The notes: generated from the letters alone by a model not told the origin. Shown: positions 25,582-34,200, numbered from the stretch's first letter. The stretch: 51,437 bases of DNA from Thermovenabulum sp049701175 (GCF_049701175.1 NZ_JBNATW010000016.1:1-51437), one strand, 5' to 3'. Numbers and translations are program-made.

Positions 25582-26736
25582 TCACCTCAGCCCCAACTTC
25601 TCGGAAAGTTCAGCTATAGATAAAGCAATCTTTGACTTGGGTGCGCTCAAGACAAAGGGGTTTCCTTTATTTACAGAACTTACTACAGTTCTTTCATCTT
25701 CTATCAAATAGGAAAATATCTTTGTGCCAAGCACCTTTTCTATGTCCTCAGGTTTAAAACCGTCATTCCCTTTTTTGTTTAATACTACTTTAACCTTTTG
25801 CTCTAAATTTAATTTTTTTAATATCTCAAAATCGATTTTCGCCCTTTTTAGAGAAGTTATATCCTGATTTAATAGGAGTATAATATATTCAGAATCTTCA
25901 AGCACGCTGATATTGGTATCGCTGTAATAAGCTGGTAAATCGACTACAATATAATCAAAGTTATCCTTTAATATCCTCAAGATTTCTTCAACATGCTTAG
26001 ATGTGACATACTCGGAAAATTCCGGCCTTTCCGGTGCTGCAAGGAGTTTTAATCCTGAAACATGGGGCAGTAAAAAAACCTCCAAAAGATCATAGCTTAA
26101 TTCCTCTTGTTCTTTAACAAGGTCCACAATACTTGTAATTGGGGCTATGTTGAGCATCAAAGCGGCATCTCCTGCACTCAGGTCAAGGTCGAGAAGTACC
26201 ACCTTTTTTTGCACATCCTTAGAAAGCTGCATAGCAAGGTTTACAGCAACTACGGTTTTTCCAACCCCTCCCTTTGTCGAAAAAAAGGATATAATTTTTC
26301 CCCTTTTTTGCGGTAAGTTGTCCGGTTTTTCTATTTTGGTTCCTATCCAAGCCATGTTTCTTTTTTGCTGGGATTCATAGACCCTTCTTATGGTCTCGGA
26401 AAGTTCTTTAGCCGTAAAGGGTTTTATAAGATATTCACGTGCTCCTGCTGCCATGGCCTTTTTTAAATACTCGTTCTCCCCTTGAATGGAAATAATCACA
26501 ATAGCCGTTTGAGGATTGTTTGTGGTAATCCTTTCTGTAGCTTCTATTCCATCCATCCTGGGCATATTTATATCCATTAATATTACATCGGGTTTTAATT
26601 CTTCTGCCAATGCCACCGCTTCATATCCGTCCGCAGCCTCTCCTATTACTTCTATGTCCTCTTCGAAATACAAAAGCCTTTTTATGTCATCTCTTGTCGT
26701 AGGTATATCGTCAGCAATGACAACGGTTATGGCCAT
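25582..26736 (-). CDS. tadZ: Tad pilus assembly protein TadZ/CpaE (receiver domain plus ParA-like ATPase)
   Basis: Localisation factor for the Tad machine (384 residues). An N-terminal response-regulator receiver (about 3-120) keeps the acidic pair ADD, Asp55 in LMDINMP and a Lys near 105, so phosphorylation is possible. In many TadZ proteins this domain is degenerate. The ParA/MinD-type ATPase follows: KGGVGKTVVAVNLA near 155, LLDLDLSAGDAA, and VDLPAYYSD. It should bind ATP and dimerise at the membrane near the pole. The intact phosphoacceptor raises the possibility of control by a histidine kinase. Confidence 0.92.
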   Translation of the reverse strand: MAITVVIADDIPTTRDDIKRLLYFEEDIEVIGEAADGYEAVALAEELKPDVILMDINMPRMDGIEATERITTNNPQTAIVIISIQGENEYLKKAMAAGAREYLIKPFTAKELSETIRRVYESQQKRNMAWIGTKIEKPDNLPQKRGKIISFFSTKGGVGKTVVAVNLAMQLSKDVQKKVVLLDLDLSAGDAALMLNIAPITSIVDLVKEQEELSYDLLEVFLLPHVSGLKLLAAPERPEFSEYVTSKHVEEILRILKDNFDYIVVDLPAYYSDTNISVLEDSEYIILLLNQDITSLKRAKIDFEILKKLNLEQKVKVVLNKKGNDGFKPEDIEKVLGTKIFSYLIEDERTVVSSVNKGNPFVLSAPKSKIALSIAELSEKLGLR

Positions 26737-26751
26737 TTTTCACACCTCCGC

Positions 26752-27450
26752 TTATCTTAAAAGGTTTTCCGCTTTTGTCGAATTTAGTGGAATTTTACCG
26801 GTATCTTGAGGCGATCTTAAAGTCAGATGTATACTGCCGTGCTGAACGGCAAAAGCAAGCTGCTGGGCCTCTTCAGGCGTCACCATCAAAGTCACGGTTT
26901 TAGGTTCAGTTTTGCTTTGCCCCTGTGCATTTAAACTTGCATCCACTGCAAGAACAGGTACATTTTGTATAATTGTAGATGTAACGGCAAATTTTTTGTC
27001 CGGCGGAGCATCGAAGGTTACAATAACATCAACCCTGTCCCCTGAAGATAAAAGGCCGTTTAAAGCAACCACATTGTTTACCGGAATAGAAATGGCTCTC
27101 TTTCCCGGTTCAATTTTTACTGAAAGCCCCGCGGCAGGGTCTTTTTTGTCCAAAATTAGATCTTTTTGTATTATCTGGCCGGGAAGTATATCGTATTTTG
27201 CGATTTTCCCTATTACCTCATCTTTTTTCATTGCTCCATAAGGGGCATATTTCAATGGCACTTCTCTTGTAGTGACCATACTGCTTTCTATAACGGTTTT
27301 TGCAGGAATCTTTTTTGTTGCTTCCACTATATCAATGAATTCCCCTGTAATCTTGTACTTAGCCTCCAAATCACTAAGATATTTGTAAGTTCCAAAAGCA
27401 GATAAAAGACCTAAGAGAATGGCAAGTAATAAAATCATTTTACTTTTCAT
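26752..27450 (-). CDS. cpaB: Flp pilus assembly protein CpaB/RcpC (SAF domain)
   Basis: Membrane-anchored pilus assembly factor (232 residues). One N-terminal helix (about 4-22) is followed by a SAF domain at about 40-105 (ATKKIPAKTVIESSMVTTRE, GQIIQKDLILDK) and the RcpC domain (GKRAISIPVNNVVALNGLLS, GDRVDVIVTF). I start at the ATG nine bases after GGGGG and not at a TTG five codons upstream. Gram-positive Tad systems lack the outer-membrane secretin but usually keep CpaB, as here. Confidence 0.9.
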   Translation of the reverse strand: MKSKMILLLAILLGLLSAFGTYKYLSDLEAKYKITGEFIDIVEATKKIPAKTVIESSMVTTREVPLKYAPYGAMKKDEVIGKIAKYDILPGQIIQKDLILDKKDPAAGLSVKIEPGKRAISIPVNNVVALNGLLSSGDRVDVIVTFDAPPDKKFAVTSTIIQNVPVLAVDASLNAQGQSKTEPKTVTLMVTPEEAQQLAFAVQHGSIHLTLRSPQDTGKIPLNSTKAENLLR

Positions 27451-27470
27451 AATCTTTTCCCCCAACCTTT

Positions 27471-28415
27471 TTATTCCACTATCCTCGCAGCATGAAGTCC
27501 GTAATTTTGCTGTGAAGGATCAATCGTAAATTCTGTGCCATCAGGAGGCACCATTTTTATAAAGTATCCGGTCACCTCATTTTTTGACCCGCTTCCTGAA
27601 ACCCCCTTCAACAAAAAAGAGCCAAAACCCACTATCCTCACTTCATCCCTGCCCTGAAGGAGTGAAGACGGGTCAAATATAGGCACTATCATAACCCGAG
27701 GGCATCCGGGATGGTAACTCTCAATGGTGCATTTGGGTTCATGGGGGCACGAGGAAAGCCTGTAGTTTACCCCTCTTTCCGTAGGCCCTGACATGTCGCC
27801 CGGCTCTGTCTGGACCCAATCGCCCACTTTCAAAAACCCATTATATCCGTATTTCAAATTGTTCTCATAAGTGGAAGAACCCCTGAATCCCAAAGCTAAA
27901 GCTCCGTAGTTTCCCGGGCCGTAATCGTCCTTAGGTGCTGCCTTCAGGGTATATTCCCTGCCAAATTCAAAGCTCTGGTCCGGTATGCCGAAGGGCACTA
28001 CGCCGGTTACTCCAGTTACCGCACCGTAAACAGCAGAAGCCTTTGCCTTAACCGTTTTGTTTTTAAAACCCATTATCCTCATAAAAGTAAACTCAACATT
28101 TTTTGATGCTTCAACGGTTATTTTGTTTTGACTGCTGTCAAAGGAGATGTTGAGGTCTTCAGGCGCATAACCATTTTTTTGAAAATACTCTATTGCCTTT
28201 TCCATTGCCTTTTCCTCATCGGGAAGCTCGTAGGCCCCTGCAAGCGCAGCGGCATCGCAGGCATTTTGAAGCCTTTCTTTTTCCAGCACCAAAAGACCCG
28301 TATCCATAAAAAGTCCCGTTATTCCGATAAGCACAGCTAAAGAAAGGGCAAAAACCACCATTGCCTGCCCTTCCTGCCCCTTTATTAAATTTTTGAGTTT
28401 ATTATTTACAATCAT
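27471..28415 (-). CDS. TadG-like pilus protein (N-terminal Tad/DUF2134-type pseudopilin)
   Basis: A 314-residue protein with a pilin-like N-terminus: a charged leader, GQEGQAMVVFALSLAVLIGI as the membrane helix near 13-32, and NACDAAALAGAYELPD typical of the TadE/TadG-like family. The C-terminal 200 residues are an extracellular domain with three cysteines in a loop (SSCPHEPKCTIESYHPGCP, near 225) that may form a disulfide or bind metal. I do not recognise this domain. Probably a minor pilus or surface component. It follows tadE by 19 bases. Confidence 0.85.
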   Translation of the reverse strand: MIVNNKLKNLIKGQEGQAMVVFALSLAVLIGITGLFMDTGLLVLEKERLQNACDAAALAGAYELPDEEKAMEKAIEYFQKNGYAPEDLNISFDSSQNKITVEASKNVEFTFMRIMGFKNKTVKAKASAVYGAVTGVTGVVPFGIPDQSFEFGREYTLKAAPKDDYGPGNYGALALGFRGSSTYENNLKYGYNGFLKVGDWVQTEPGDMSGPTERGVNYRLSSCPHEPKCTIESYHPGCPRVMIVPIFDPSSLLQGRDEVRIVGFGSFLLKGVSGSGSKNEVTGYFIKMVPPDGTEFTIDPSQQNYGLHAARIVE

Positions 28416-28434
28416 AAAGGCAACACCCCAATAA

Positions 28435-28851
28435 TCATTCCATCCTCATTGTAGCCTCTGCTTTCAAAGTTAAAGGGTTTCCTAAAAAATTGGAAATAAA
28501 GGGAGTTATTAGTGTCAGTTTATAGGAAATTTTTACGGTAACAGGGTCCCCTGTTTTTCTCTCTTCTTGTGGCGGCGAAATATACTCAATATTCAAATTT
28601 TGTGCCAAATCCGGCAAAGGAGTAATCTCGTATATCCTTTGTACAACCTCATCATCGGTTTTCCCGACAGCGCAGAGCCTAACCGCTTCCCTTGCTGACC
28701 TTGTCAGCACTATCTGAGCATAATAAATCCTGCCAAATTCCAAAATCCCAAAGATCATCACGATAAGTATTGGCAGGATAAGCGCAAATTCAACCATGGA
28801 CTGACCCTTTTGGTCTTTTATTATTTTTTTTATCCCGATCAAGTTCCACAC
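28435..28851 (-). CDS. tadE: TadE-like minor pseudopilin
   Basis: A 138-residue TadE-like protein with the hallmark GQSMVEFALILPILIVMIFG (residues about 16-35), the Glu that marks the processed N-terminus of pseudopilins, then RSAREAVRLCAVG. TadE proteins are cleaved by the dedicated prepilin peptidase, encoded immediately upstream. The gap to tadV is three bases. Confidence 0.9.
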   Translation of the reverse strand: MWNLIGIKKIIKDQKGQSMVEFALILPILIVMIFGILEFGRIYYAQIVLTRSAREAVRLCAVGKTDDEVVQRIYEITPLPDLAQNLNIEYISPPQEERKTGDPVTVKISYKLTLITPFISNFLGNPLTLKAEATMRME

Positions 28852-28854
28852 CTC

Positions 28855-29379
28855 TTAAATTGAAAATATAAACGCGGCAATTGTGCCCAAGGTTATAGCT
28901 ATACCATAAGGGAATCGCCCTTTTTTTGAAGGAGAATCTAAATTCTCCAAAAGATTTAGACCTTTCGGGACAAAACCCAGTATTGACAAAAGCGTAAGAA
29001 AAACCGATTTTATCTTATAACGCGAATTTTTGTCAAAAAACATTATGGCAAGGGAAATAATTCCTCCGGCAATAGCTGAATATAAAAAGGCGTTTAACGT
29101 AAAAGCAGGGCCTTTTATAGCACCTATTGTTCCTAAAAATTTGACATCTCCGGCACCTATGCCCCGCAATAGATAAGGTATAAAAAGGAACAACATCCCA
29201 AGAAACATGCCCTCTAAACTCAGCACAAAACCTTTTATTCCACCCAAATACCCATTTATTAAAAACCCTAATATTAGTGCCGGAAAAATCACCGCATTGT
29301 AGATCTTATTTTTCAAAAGATCGCTAATAAGGCATGTTAAAACCAATACAATAAGAAGGATCTCTTTTAAGGCCTCCAT
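28855..29379 (-). CDS. tadV: prepilin peptidase TadV/CpaA (type IV leader peptidase family)
   Basis: Membrane aspartyl protease that matures Flp and TadE-like pilins (174 residues, about six helices). The two catalytic aspartates are visible: the one in LISDLLKNKIYN near residue 20 and the one in the GIGAGDVKFLG motif near 74. The protein lacks the N-methyltransferase domain of PilD, as usual for TadV. It begins about 190 bases after flp, across a spacer with two inverted repeats. Confidence 0.92.
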   Translation of the reverse strand: MEALKEILLIVLVLTCLISDLLKNKIYNAVIFPALILGFLINGYLGGIKGFVLSLEGMFLGMLFLFIPYLLRGIGAGDVKFLGTIGAIKGPAFTLNAFLYSAIAGGIISLAIMFFDKNSRYKIKSVFLTLLSILGFVPKGLNLLENLDSPSKKGRFPYGIAITLGTIAAFIFSI

Positions 29380-29404
29380 CCACTCTCACTCCGCATTTGT
29401 AAAT

Positions 29405-29430
29405 TTGGCCCTACCGTTAAGTAGGGCCAA
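29405..29430 (-). repeat. stable hairpin in the flp-tadV spacer
   Basis: A 10-bp perfect inverted repeat (TTGGCCCTAC / GTAGGGCCAA, loop of 6) lies between flp and the rest of the tad genes. On the transcribed strand it lacks a U-run after the stem, so it is not a standard intrinsic terminator. It could stabilise the flp transcript or reduce readthrough. Confidence 0.6.
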
Positions 29431-29524
29431 TTGATTTAATTTTTGTTTATAATTTTTAATTGCTACTCCTGATATTATTAAGGATTTTTCTCTCCTATCT
29501 GTAGAAATCTATCTCTAATATGAT

Positions 29525-29547
29525 ATACAAAATTATCAATTTTGTAT
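29525..29547 (-). repeat. AT-rich inverted repeat just after flp
   Basis: Arms ATACAAAATT and AATTTTGTAT (10 bp, loop ATC) lie 23 bases past the flp stop. It is likely an mRNA 3' stabilising structure, and there is no convincing U-run after it. Confidence 0.45.
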
Positions 29548-29569
29548 TTTAATAATAAGTTATATAATT

Positions 29570-29752
29570 TTAGTCGTTACCTAAATTGTTTGCTACATCG
29601 TTCATTCTATTAGAAATTCTTCTTCCAAGAACTGTCAATGCACCTATTACCACTATAGCAACCAATGCGAGAATAAGACCGTATTCTGCCATTCCCTGAC
29701 CTTCTTCTTCCGTCCAGAGCCTTTTTACACCATCCAAAACCTTCTTTAACAT
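29570..29752 (-). CDS. flp: Flp-type pilin, major subunit of the Tad pilus
   Basis: A 60-residue prepilin. The processing site reads EEEG followed by QGMAEYGLILAL, so cleavage after Gly puts Glu at +5 and Tyr at +6, the Flp signature. A hydrophobic helix follows to about residue 45. The short mature peptide is typical. The start is the ATG with AGGAGG nine bases upstream. A longer in-frame opening exists but adds 26 non-pilin residues. It is the first gene of the Tad operon, separated from tadV by hairpins that would allow higher flp expression. Confidence 0.93.
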   Translation of the reverse strand: MLKKVLDGVKRLWTEEEGQGMAEYGLILALVAIVVIGALTVLGRRISNRMNDVANNLGND

Positions 29753-29856
29753 ACCACCCGGCCTCCTCCACTTACCTTTCTTTTTTCTAATTCCATAATA
29801 ATCCTTAAAAAACCTTTGGACATGAGGCAAAAGGCTTAAAATTGAAGCTTGCGGTC

Positions 29857-31044
29857 CTATGACCTGAAGCCTATTTTAACTTCATCCCTTTCAAACTTTT
29901 GTCCTGCCCTGTAAACCGCATTTTCCCCAAACCTATCCTTTATCTTGTCAATGACTTTATTCAGCTTCCTTAATTTCTCATCATGGGGGAAAAGGGAAAT
30001 CTGTTCAAAGTCCCTCGTGAGCCCGGACAAGCTCACACCCAAAAGCCTCAAAGGGGTTTTCCCGTCCCAGTTACTTTCCAAAAGCTTTTTTGCAGTTTTG
30101 TAAATATCTTCCGTAGTATTGGTATACGGAATGGTAGCCGATCTGGTCTTGGTTAAAAAGCTATCATCCCTCATGGTAAGGGTTACAACCCTCCCCACAA
30201 AATTTTTTTTGCGCACCCTTCTTCCTACCTGTTCGGAGAGGGAAAGGAGTACAGCCCTTGCCTCTTCAAAGGTTGTAATATCCTTTGGAAGGGTTATGGA
30301 ATGCCCCATAGACTTTTCCCCTTTTGTAAAACCTGGATCAACCGGGCTTTCATCTATACCGTTTGCCCAAAGGTATAGCTGCCTTCCGATAACTCCGAAC
30401 GCGGCTTCCAAAAATTCTACCGGGATATTCGCCAAATCCCCTATGGTCTTTATATTCATAGAATTTAGTTTGTCTGCCATTCGCTTTCCTACCCCGTAAA
30501 GTTCTTCTACAGGCAGGGGCCATATAACTTCAGGCACTTCTTCAGGATAAAGCACCGTTATCCCCATGGGCTTTTTAAGGTCTGAGGCCATCTTCGCAAG
30601 GATCTTATTGCAGGATATGCCGATAGAGCAGGGAAGGCCCAATTCCTCCTTTATAACCTTTTGTATTTTCTCTGCAATTTCAATGGGTTCGCCGAAAAGC
30701 CTCTCGCAGCCCGAAACATCGAGCCAGGCTTCATCTATGCTGAAAACCTCCACAATTGGAGTAAACCGTCTTAATATATCCATTACCCTTTCGCTCATTT
30801 TAACGTAAAGAATATAATCGGGTTTTAAAAATACGGCATTTTTACAGAGCTTTTTAGCCTGGAAATTGGGCATAGCCGTTTTTACACCGTAAGCCCTTGC
30901 TTCATAGGACGCCGTAAGCACAATCCCGTTCCTTTTTTTAGGGTCACCGGCTACAATGACAGGCTTCCCCTTTAACGAGGGGTCTTTTGCCTGATGACAG
31001 GAAGCGTAAAAGGCGTTCATATCCACATGGATTATATTGAGCAT
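29857..31044 (-). CDS. dinB: DNA polymerase IV (Y-family)
   Basis: Error-prone translesion polymerase, 395 residues. The start MLNIIHVDMNAFYASC is set by an ATG seven bases after AGGGTGA. The frame stays open upstream for 57 codons but that part crosses the neighbouring terminator and is not coding. The palm motif VFSIDEAWLDVS carries the catalytic Asp-Glu pair. GIGKRMADKL-like helix-hairpin-helix residues appear as GVGKRMADKLNSM, and the little-finger domain follows. No obvious beta-clamp motif was identified with certainty at the C-terminus. It is transcribed towards flp, which begins about 105 bases later. Confidence 0.94.
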   Translation of the reverse strand: MLNIIHVDMNAFYASCHQAKDPSLKGKPVIVAGDPKKRNGIVLTASYEARAYGVKTAMPNFQAKKLCKNAVFLKPDYILYVKMSERVMDILRRFTPIVEVFSIDEAWLDVSGCERLFGEPIEIAEKIQKVIKEELGLPCSIGISCNKILAKMASDLKKPMGITVLYPEEVPEVIWPLPVEELYGVGKRMADKLNSMNIKTIGDLANIPVEFLEAAFGVIGRQLYLWANGIDESPVDPGFTKGEKSMGHSITLPKDITTFEEARAVLLSLSEQVGRRVRKKNFVGRVVTLTMRDDSFLTKTRSATIPYTNTTEDIYKTAKKLLESNWDGKTPLRLLGVSLSGLTRDFEQISLFPHDEKLRKLNKVIDKIKDRFGENAVYRAGQKFERDEVKIGFRS

Positions 31045-31111
31045 TCCCGATTCACCCTTTACGAACATTTGTTCTGTATCTATTTTAAACCTTATCCTAT
31101 TAAAAATCAAC

Positions 31112-31152
31112 TTTAAAAAAAATCTCCTACCGGTCGTGCCGGTAGGAGATTT
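31112..31152 (-). terminator. strong terminator after the AbgT-type transporter gene
   Basis: A 14-bp perfect stem (AAATCTCCTACCGG / CCGGTAGGAGATTT, loop TCGTG) is followed on the minus strand by eight T residues. It lies 12 bases past the transporter stop and isolates dinB from the abg pair. Confidence 0.9.
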
Positions 31153-31163
31153 TAGATAGTTTA

Positions 31164-32693
31164 CTATAAGTGTATCATATTTCCGGGCCCTAAAGGCAGG
31201 TTCAGGAAATACCATATAGAGAATAACAATATCCAGGCTAATGCGAAATATATGGTATAAGGGAGCAATATGGAAATTAGAGTTCCCATCCCCAAATTTT
31301 CGTCATATTTTCTAGCACTGGAAAGAGCCATAGGGAAGTACGCCAGTAACGGAGTAATGGGGTTTGTAATTGAGTCACCTATCCTGTAAGCCAGCTGTGT
31401 AAATGCTGGTGAGTAACCTAATAGCATGAGCATTGGAACGAAAACAGGCCCTAGCACAGCCCATTTTGCAGAAGCACTGGCTACTAAAATGTTTATTAAA
31501 CAAGAAAAGATTATGATTCCGATCAACAAGGGTAACCCTGTAAAACCTATGTTCTTTAAGAAATCCGCTCCCTTAATAGCCAGGATAGTTCCTATATTGC
31601 TCCAGTTAAAAAACGTTATGAATTGAGCAGCTAAGAAAGCTATTACTATATAGGAACCCATTGTGCTCATAGCCTTTGACATTTGAGCAGCCAAATCTTT
31701 ATCCGATTTAATAGTACCTGCTGCAATTCCGTACCCAATTGCGGGGAAAAGGAAAAATCCGGTCATTATGGGTACCAAACTTTTCATAAAGGGAGAAATA
31801 ATCAAAGAACCGGTTTTAGGGTCCCTTAAAAGTGCATTAGCTGGCAATGTCCAGTAAGCTATTAGTCCGATATATGCCAAGGCTGCAATCCCCGCTACGC
31901 GGAGTGCTTTAATTTCTTTTTCGCTCAAGGGATGAAACTCTTCTTTGTGGCCTTCGTAATTGCCCAAACGAGGTTCCACAATTTTTATCGTTACCCAGGT
32001 TGCCACCAAGGTAATAACAAAAGTAGAAGCAATTAAGAAATAATAGTTCATCGCAGGATTTGCAATATATTTAGGATCAATTATTTGAGCAGCCTTTTCC
32101 GTAAAACCTGCCAACAATACATCTAACATATTAACAAACAAATTGGCGCTGAAACCACCGGCTACTGCAGCATAGGCAGCTGCAATTCCTGCAAGGGGAT
32201 GACGACCTACGCTTAGAAAAATCATAGCTGCTAAAGGAGGCATAATAATCAATGCTGAGTCACCTGCAGCATTTCCTAAAACCCCGATCAAAATAACTGC
32301 AGGTACTATAAAAGAGGCAGAGGTTCCACTAAGAAGCTTTCTGAGCAGTGCATTTATTAAACCGCTATACTCTGCAACTCCGACTCCCATCATCACTACA
32401 AGGACCAGCCCAAGAGGCGGGAAGGTAGCAAAGTTATTGACCATCTCCGTAAAAATCCTAACTACATTTTCCCTTCTTAACAAACTTACCGCTTTTACAA
32501 CTTCTTTTGTAGCAGGATTTACTGCTTGCCATCCGGCAATTTCAGCAAGATGGGAAAGTAAAATTATCAGAATTGAAAGTCCTAAAAATATGGTAGCCGG
32601 ATCGGGCAGTTTATTCCCAGCTTTTTCTATAAAATTCAAAAATCTGTCTAATAAAGATACTTTTCTTTTATTTATTACCAGTGGTTTGTTCAT
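31164..32693 (-). CDS. AbgT-family transporter
   Basis: Polytopic membrane transporter of the AbgT family (509 residues). The family includes E. coli AbgT (p-aminobenzoyl-glutamate uptake) and proton-driven sulfonamide exporters. Conserved features are LPDPATIFLGLSILI near residue 28, MGVGVAEYSGLINALLRK near 100, GNAAGDSALIIMPPLAAMIF near 140 and the C-terminal pore segment SITNPITPLLAYFPM. It is paired with an M20 amidohydrolase 11 bases upstream, which favours uptake of an aminoacyl conjugate such as p-aminobenzoyl-glutamate or another peptide-like substrate over drug efflux. The exact substrate is not readable. Confidence 0.93.
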   Translation of the reverse strand: MNKPLVINKRKVSLLDRFLNFIEKAGNKLPDPATIFLGLSILIILLSHLAEIAGWQAVNPATKEVVKAVSLLRRENVVRIFTEMVNNFATFPPLGLVLVVMMGVGVAEYSGLINALLRKLLSGTSASFIVPAVILIGVLGNAAGDSALIIMPPLAAMIFLSVGRHPLAGIAAAYAAVAGGFSANLFVNMLDVLLAGFTEKAAQIIDPKYIANPAMNYYFLIASTFVITLVATWVTIKIVEPRLGNYEGHKEEFHPLSEKEIKALRVAGIAALAYIGLIAYWTLPANALLRDPKTGSLIISPFMKSLVPIMTGFFLFPAIGYGIAAGTIKSDKDLAAQMSKAMSTMGSYIVIAFLAAQFITFFNWSNIGTILAIKGADFLKNIGFTGLPLLIGIIIFSCLINILVASASAKWAVLGPVFVPMLMLLGYSPAFTQLAYRIGDSITNPITPLLAYFPMALSSARKYDENLGMGTLISILLPYTIYFALAWILLFSIWYFLNLPLGPGNMIHL

Positions 32694-32704
32694 ATTTGAC
32701 CCCC

Positions 32705-33889
32705 TTAAATTTTTAAATTTTTATTGTTTAATACGTACCTAACCATTAGCTCTATTCCTATAGCCATAGCATCCTCGTCAAAATCAAATTCAGGATGGTG
32801 ATGTGGAAAAGCAATTCCTTTTTCTTCATTTTTAGCACCTAAAAACACGAAGGTACCGGGAACTTGCTGCAGATAGTAAGCAAAATCTTCTCCACCCATA
32901 ACCGGTTCTGCATTTAATACATTTTCTTCCCCTACAACTTCAGCTGCAATTTGACGGACATACTCAGTCACTTTTTCATTATTTATCACAGCCGGATAAC
33001 CTTTTATATAGTCAAAGCGATAGTCTGCATTATAAGCCTGGGTAATACCTTTTAGAATTTCCTCCATTCTTTTTTGAATCAAAGCTCTTGTTTCTTCGCT
33101 AAAAGTGCGCACAGTGCCGGTAATTTTTGCAGTATCCGCAATAATGTTAAAACCGTATCCTGCTTGCAGGGTCCCAACGCTCACCACAGCAGGTTCAAGG
33201 GGGTTCACAGAACGACTGACAATTGTTTGAAAAGCGCTTATTACCTGCGAAGCCACCACGACAGCGTCAACTGTTTGGTGAGGTGCTGAGCCGTGTCCCC
33301 CCTTACCTATAATTTCAATAACAAAGGAATCTGCAGCTGCCATAAGGGGACCGGCTTTTAACCCTACTTTTCCTATAGAATAATTAGTCCATAAATGAAT
33401 GCCAAAAATGTTATCTACTTTAGGATTTTCCAATACACCAGCTTCAACCATTGGCTTTGCTCCCCCGGGAAGTTGTTCCTCGCAGGGTTGAAAGATGAAT
33501 TTTACTTTTCCTGTAAAATCGTTTTTCATCGCCGATAGAATCATCGCAGTGCCCAGAAGCATTGCAGTATGTCCGTCGTGTCCACAGGCATGGCAAACGC
33601 CATCGACTGTAGAAGCATAGGGAACCTTCTTGGCATCCTTTACGGGCAGGGCATCCATATCAGCCCTCAGTGCCACGGTAGGCCCGGGTTTCCCGGTATC
33701 CAGCAAACCAACAACCCCGGTTTTAGCTATTTTTGTCTTTACTTCCAAACCAAGGCCTTCGAGGGTCATTGCTATGATTTCCGATGTGCGCACCTCTTCG
33801 AAGCCGAGTTCAGGATGGGCATGAAAATCCCGGCGCAATTCCCGAACTTTCGGAAAAATTTTTTGTATTCTTTCTTTTAAATCCTTCAC
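32705..33889 (-). CDS. M20-family metallo-amidohydrolase (AbgA/IAA-amino acid hydrolase type)
   Basis: A 394-residue cytosolic Zn or Mn amidohydrolase of the M20D group (aminoacylase, hippurate hydrolase, AbgA/AbgB). Metal and catalytic residues are present: HACGHDGH with Cys102 and His104, the Glu137-Glu138 pair, GIHLW near 165, and HHPEFDFDEDA near the C-terminus. The dimerisation lid is at about 185-300. It is first in a two-gene operon with an AbgT transporter, so it probably hydrolyses what the transporter imports. The start codon is GTG-like behind GGAGGGG. Confidence 0.93.
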   Translation of the reverse strand: MKDLKERIQKIFPKVRELRRDFHAHPELGFEEVRTSEIIAMTLEGLGLEVKTKIAKTGVVGLLDTGKPGPTVALRADMDALPVKDAKKVPYASTVDGVCHACGHDGHTAMLLGTAMILSAMKNDFTGKVKFIFQPCEEQLPGGAKPMVEAGVLENPKVDNIFGIHLWTNYSIGKVGLKAGPLMAAADSFVIEIIGKGGHGSAPHQTVDAVVVASQVISAFQTIVSRSVNPLEPAVVSVGTLQAGYGFNIIADTAKITGTVRTFSEETRALIQKRMEEILKGITQAYNADYRFDYIKGYPAVINNEKVTEYVRQIAAEVVGEENVLNAEPVMGGEDFAYYLQQVPGTFVFLGAKNEEKGIAFPHHHPEFDFDEDAMAIGIELMVRYVLNNKNLKI

Positions 33890-33968
33890 TTTACCCCTCC
33901 TTTTTGTTTAAAATTGTGATGCTTTACTTATTTATTTAATTAAAAGAATAAATGAATATTTAGTGAAT

Positions 33969-33998
33969 ATTATAAGATATGCTATTTTATATTGTAAA
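33969..33998 (-). promoter_or_regulatory. promoter of the M20/AbgT operon
   Basis: On the minus strand, -35 TTTACA and -10 TATAAT are separated by 18 bases, about 80 bases before the amidohydrolase start. Confidence 0.6.
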
Positions 33999-34171
33999 CC
34001 CCATTTCTTCTTAGATTTTTAATTTATTTTAAATTATATTTGTTTTTCTTTATATTTCTTCTTGTTTTGCATAATTCATACTATTTCAGTAGGATTTAAT
34101 GTGCATTAGCATAACATGTACCAAAATAAAACCAAGCCACAATTTGTAAAGTAAATTTAAAATACATGAAA

Positions 34172-34200
34172 TGGACATAAATGGTTTTTCCTGTTATACT
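34172..34200 (+). promoter_or_regulatory. promoter of the DUF1624 membrane protein gene
   Basis: -35 TGGACA and -10 TATACT are spaced by 17 bases and end 31 bases before the start codon. The secreted glycosidase-type gene downstream follows within 23 bases and is probably on the same transcript. Confidence 0.7.

Noticed and set aside
29753..29856. Leader of flp examined for a c-di-GMP riboswitch.
   Set aside because: There is a small GGTC/GACC hairpin and a GCAAGC stretch, but the GGGNCGCAAAGCC core, tetraloop and receptor elements are not present.
30873..31215. Longer dinB opening with 57 extra codons.
   Set aside because: The extra part crosses the terminator of the AbgT gene and has no polymerase homology; the internal ATG has a proper ribosome site.
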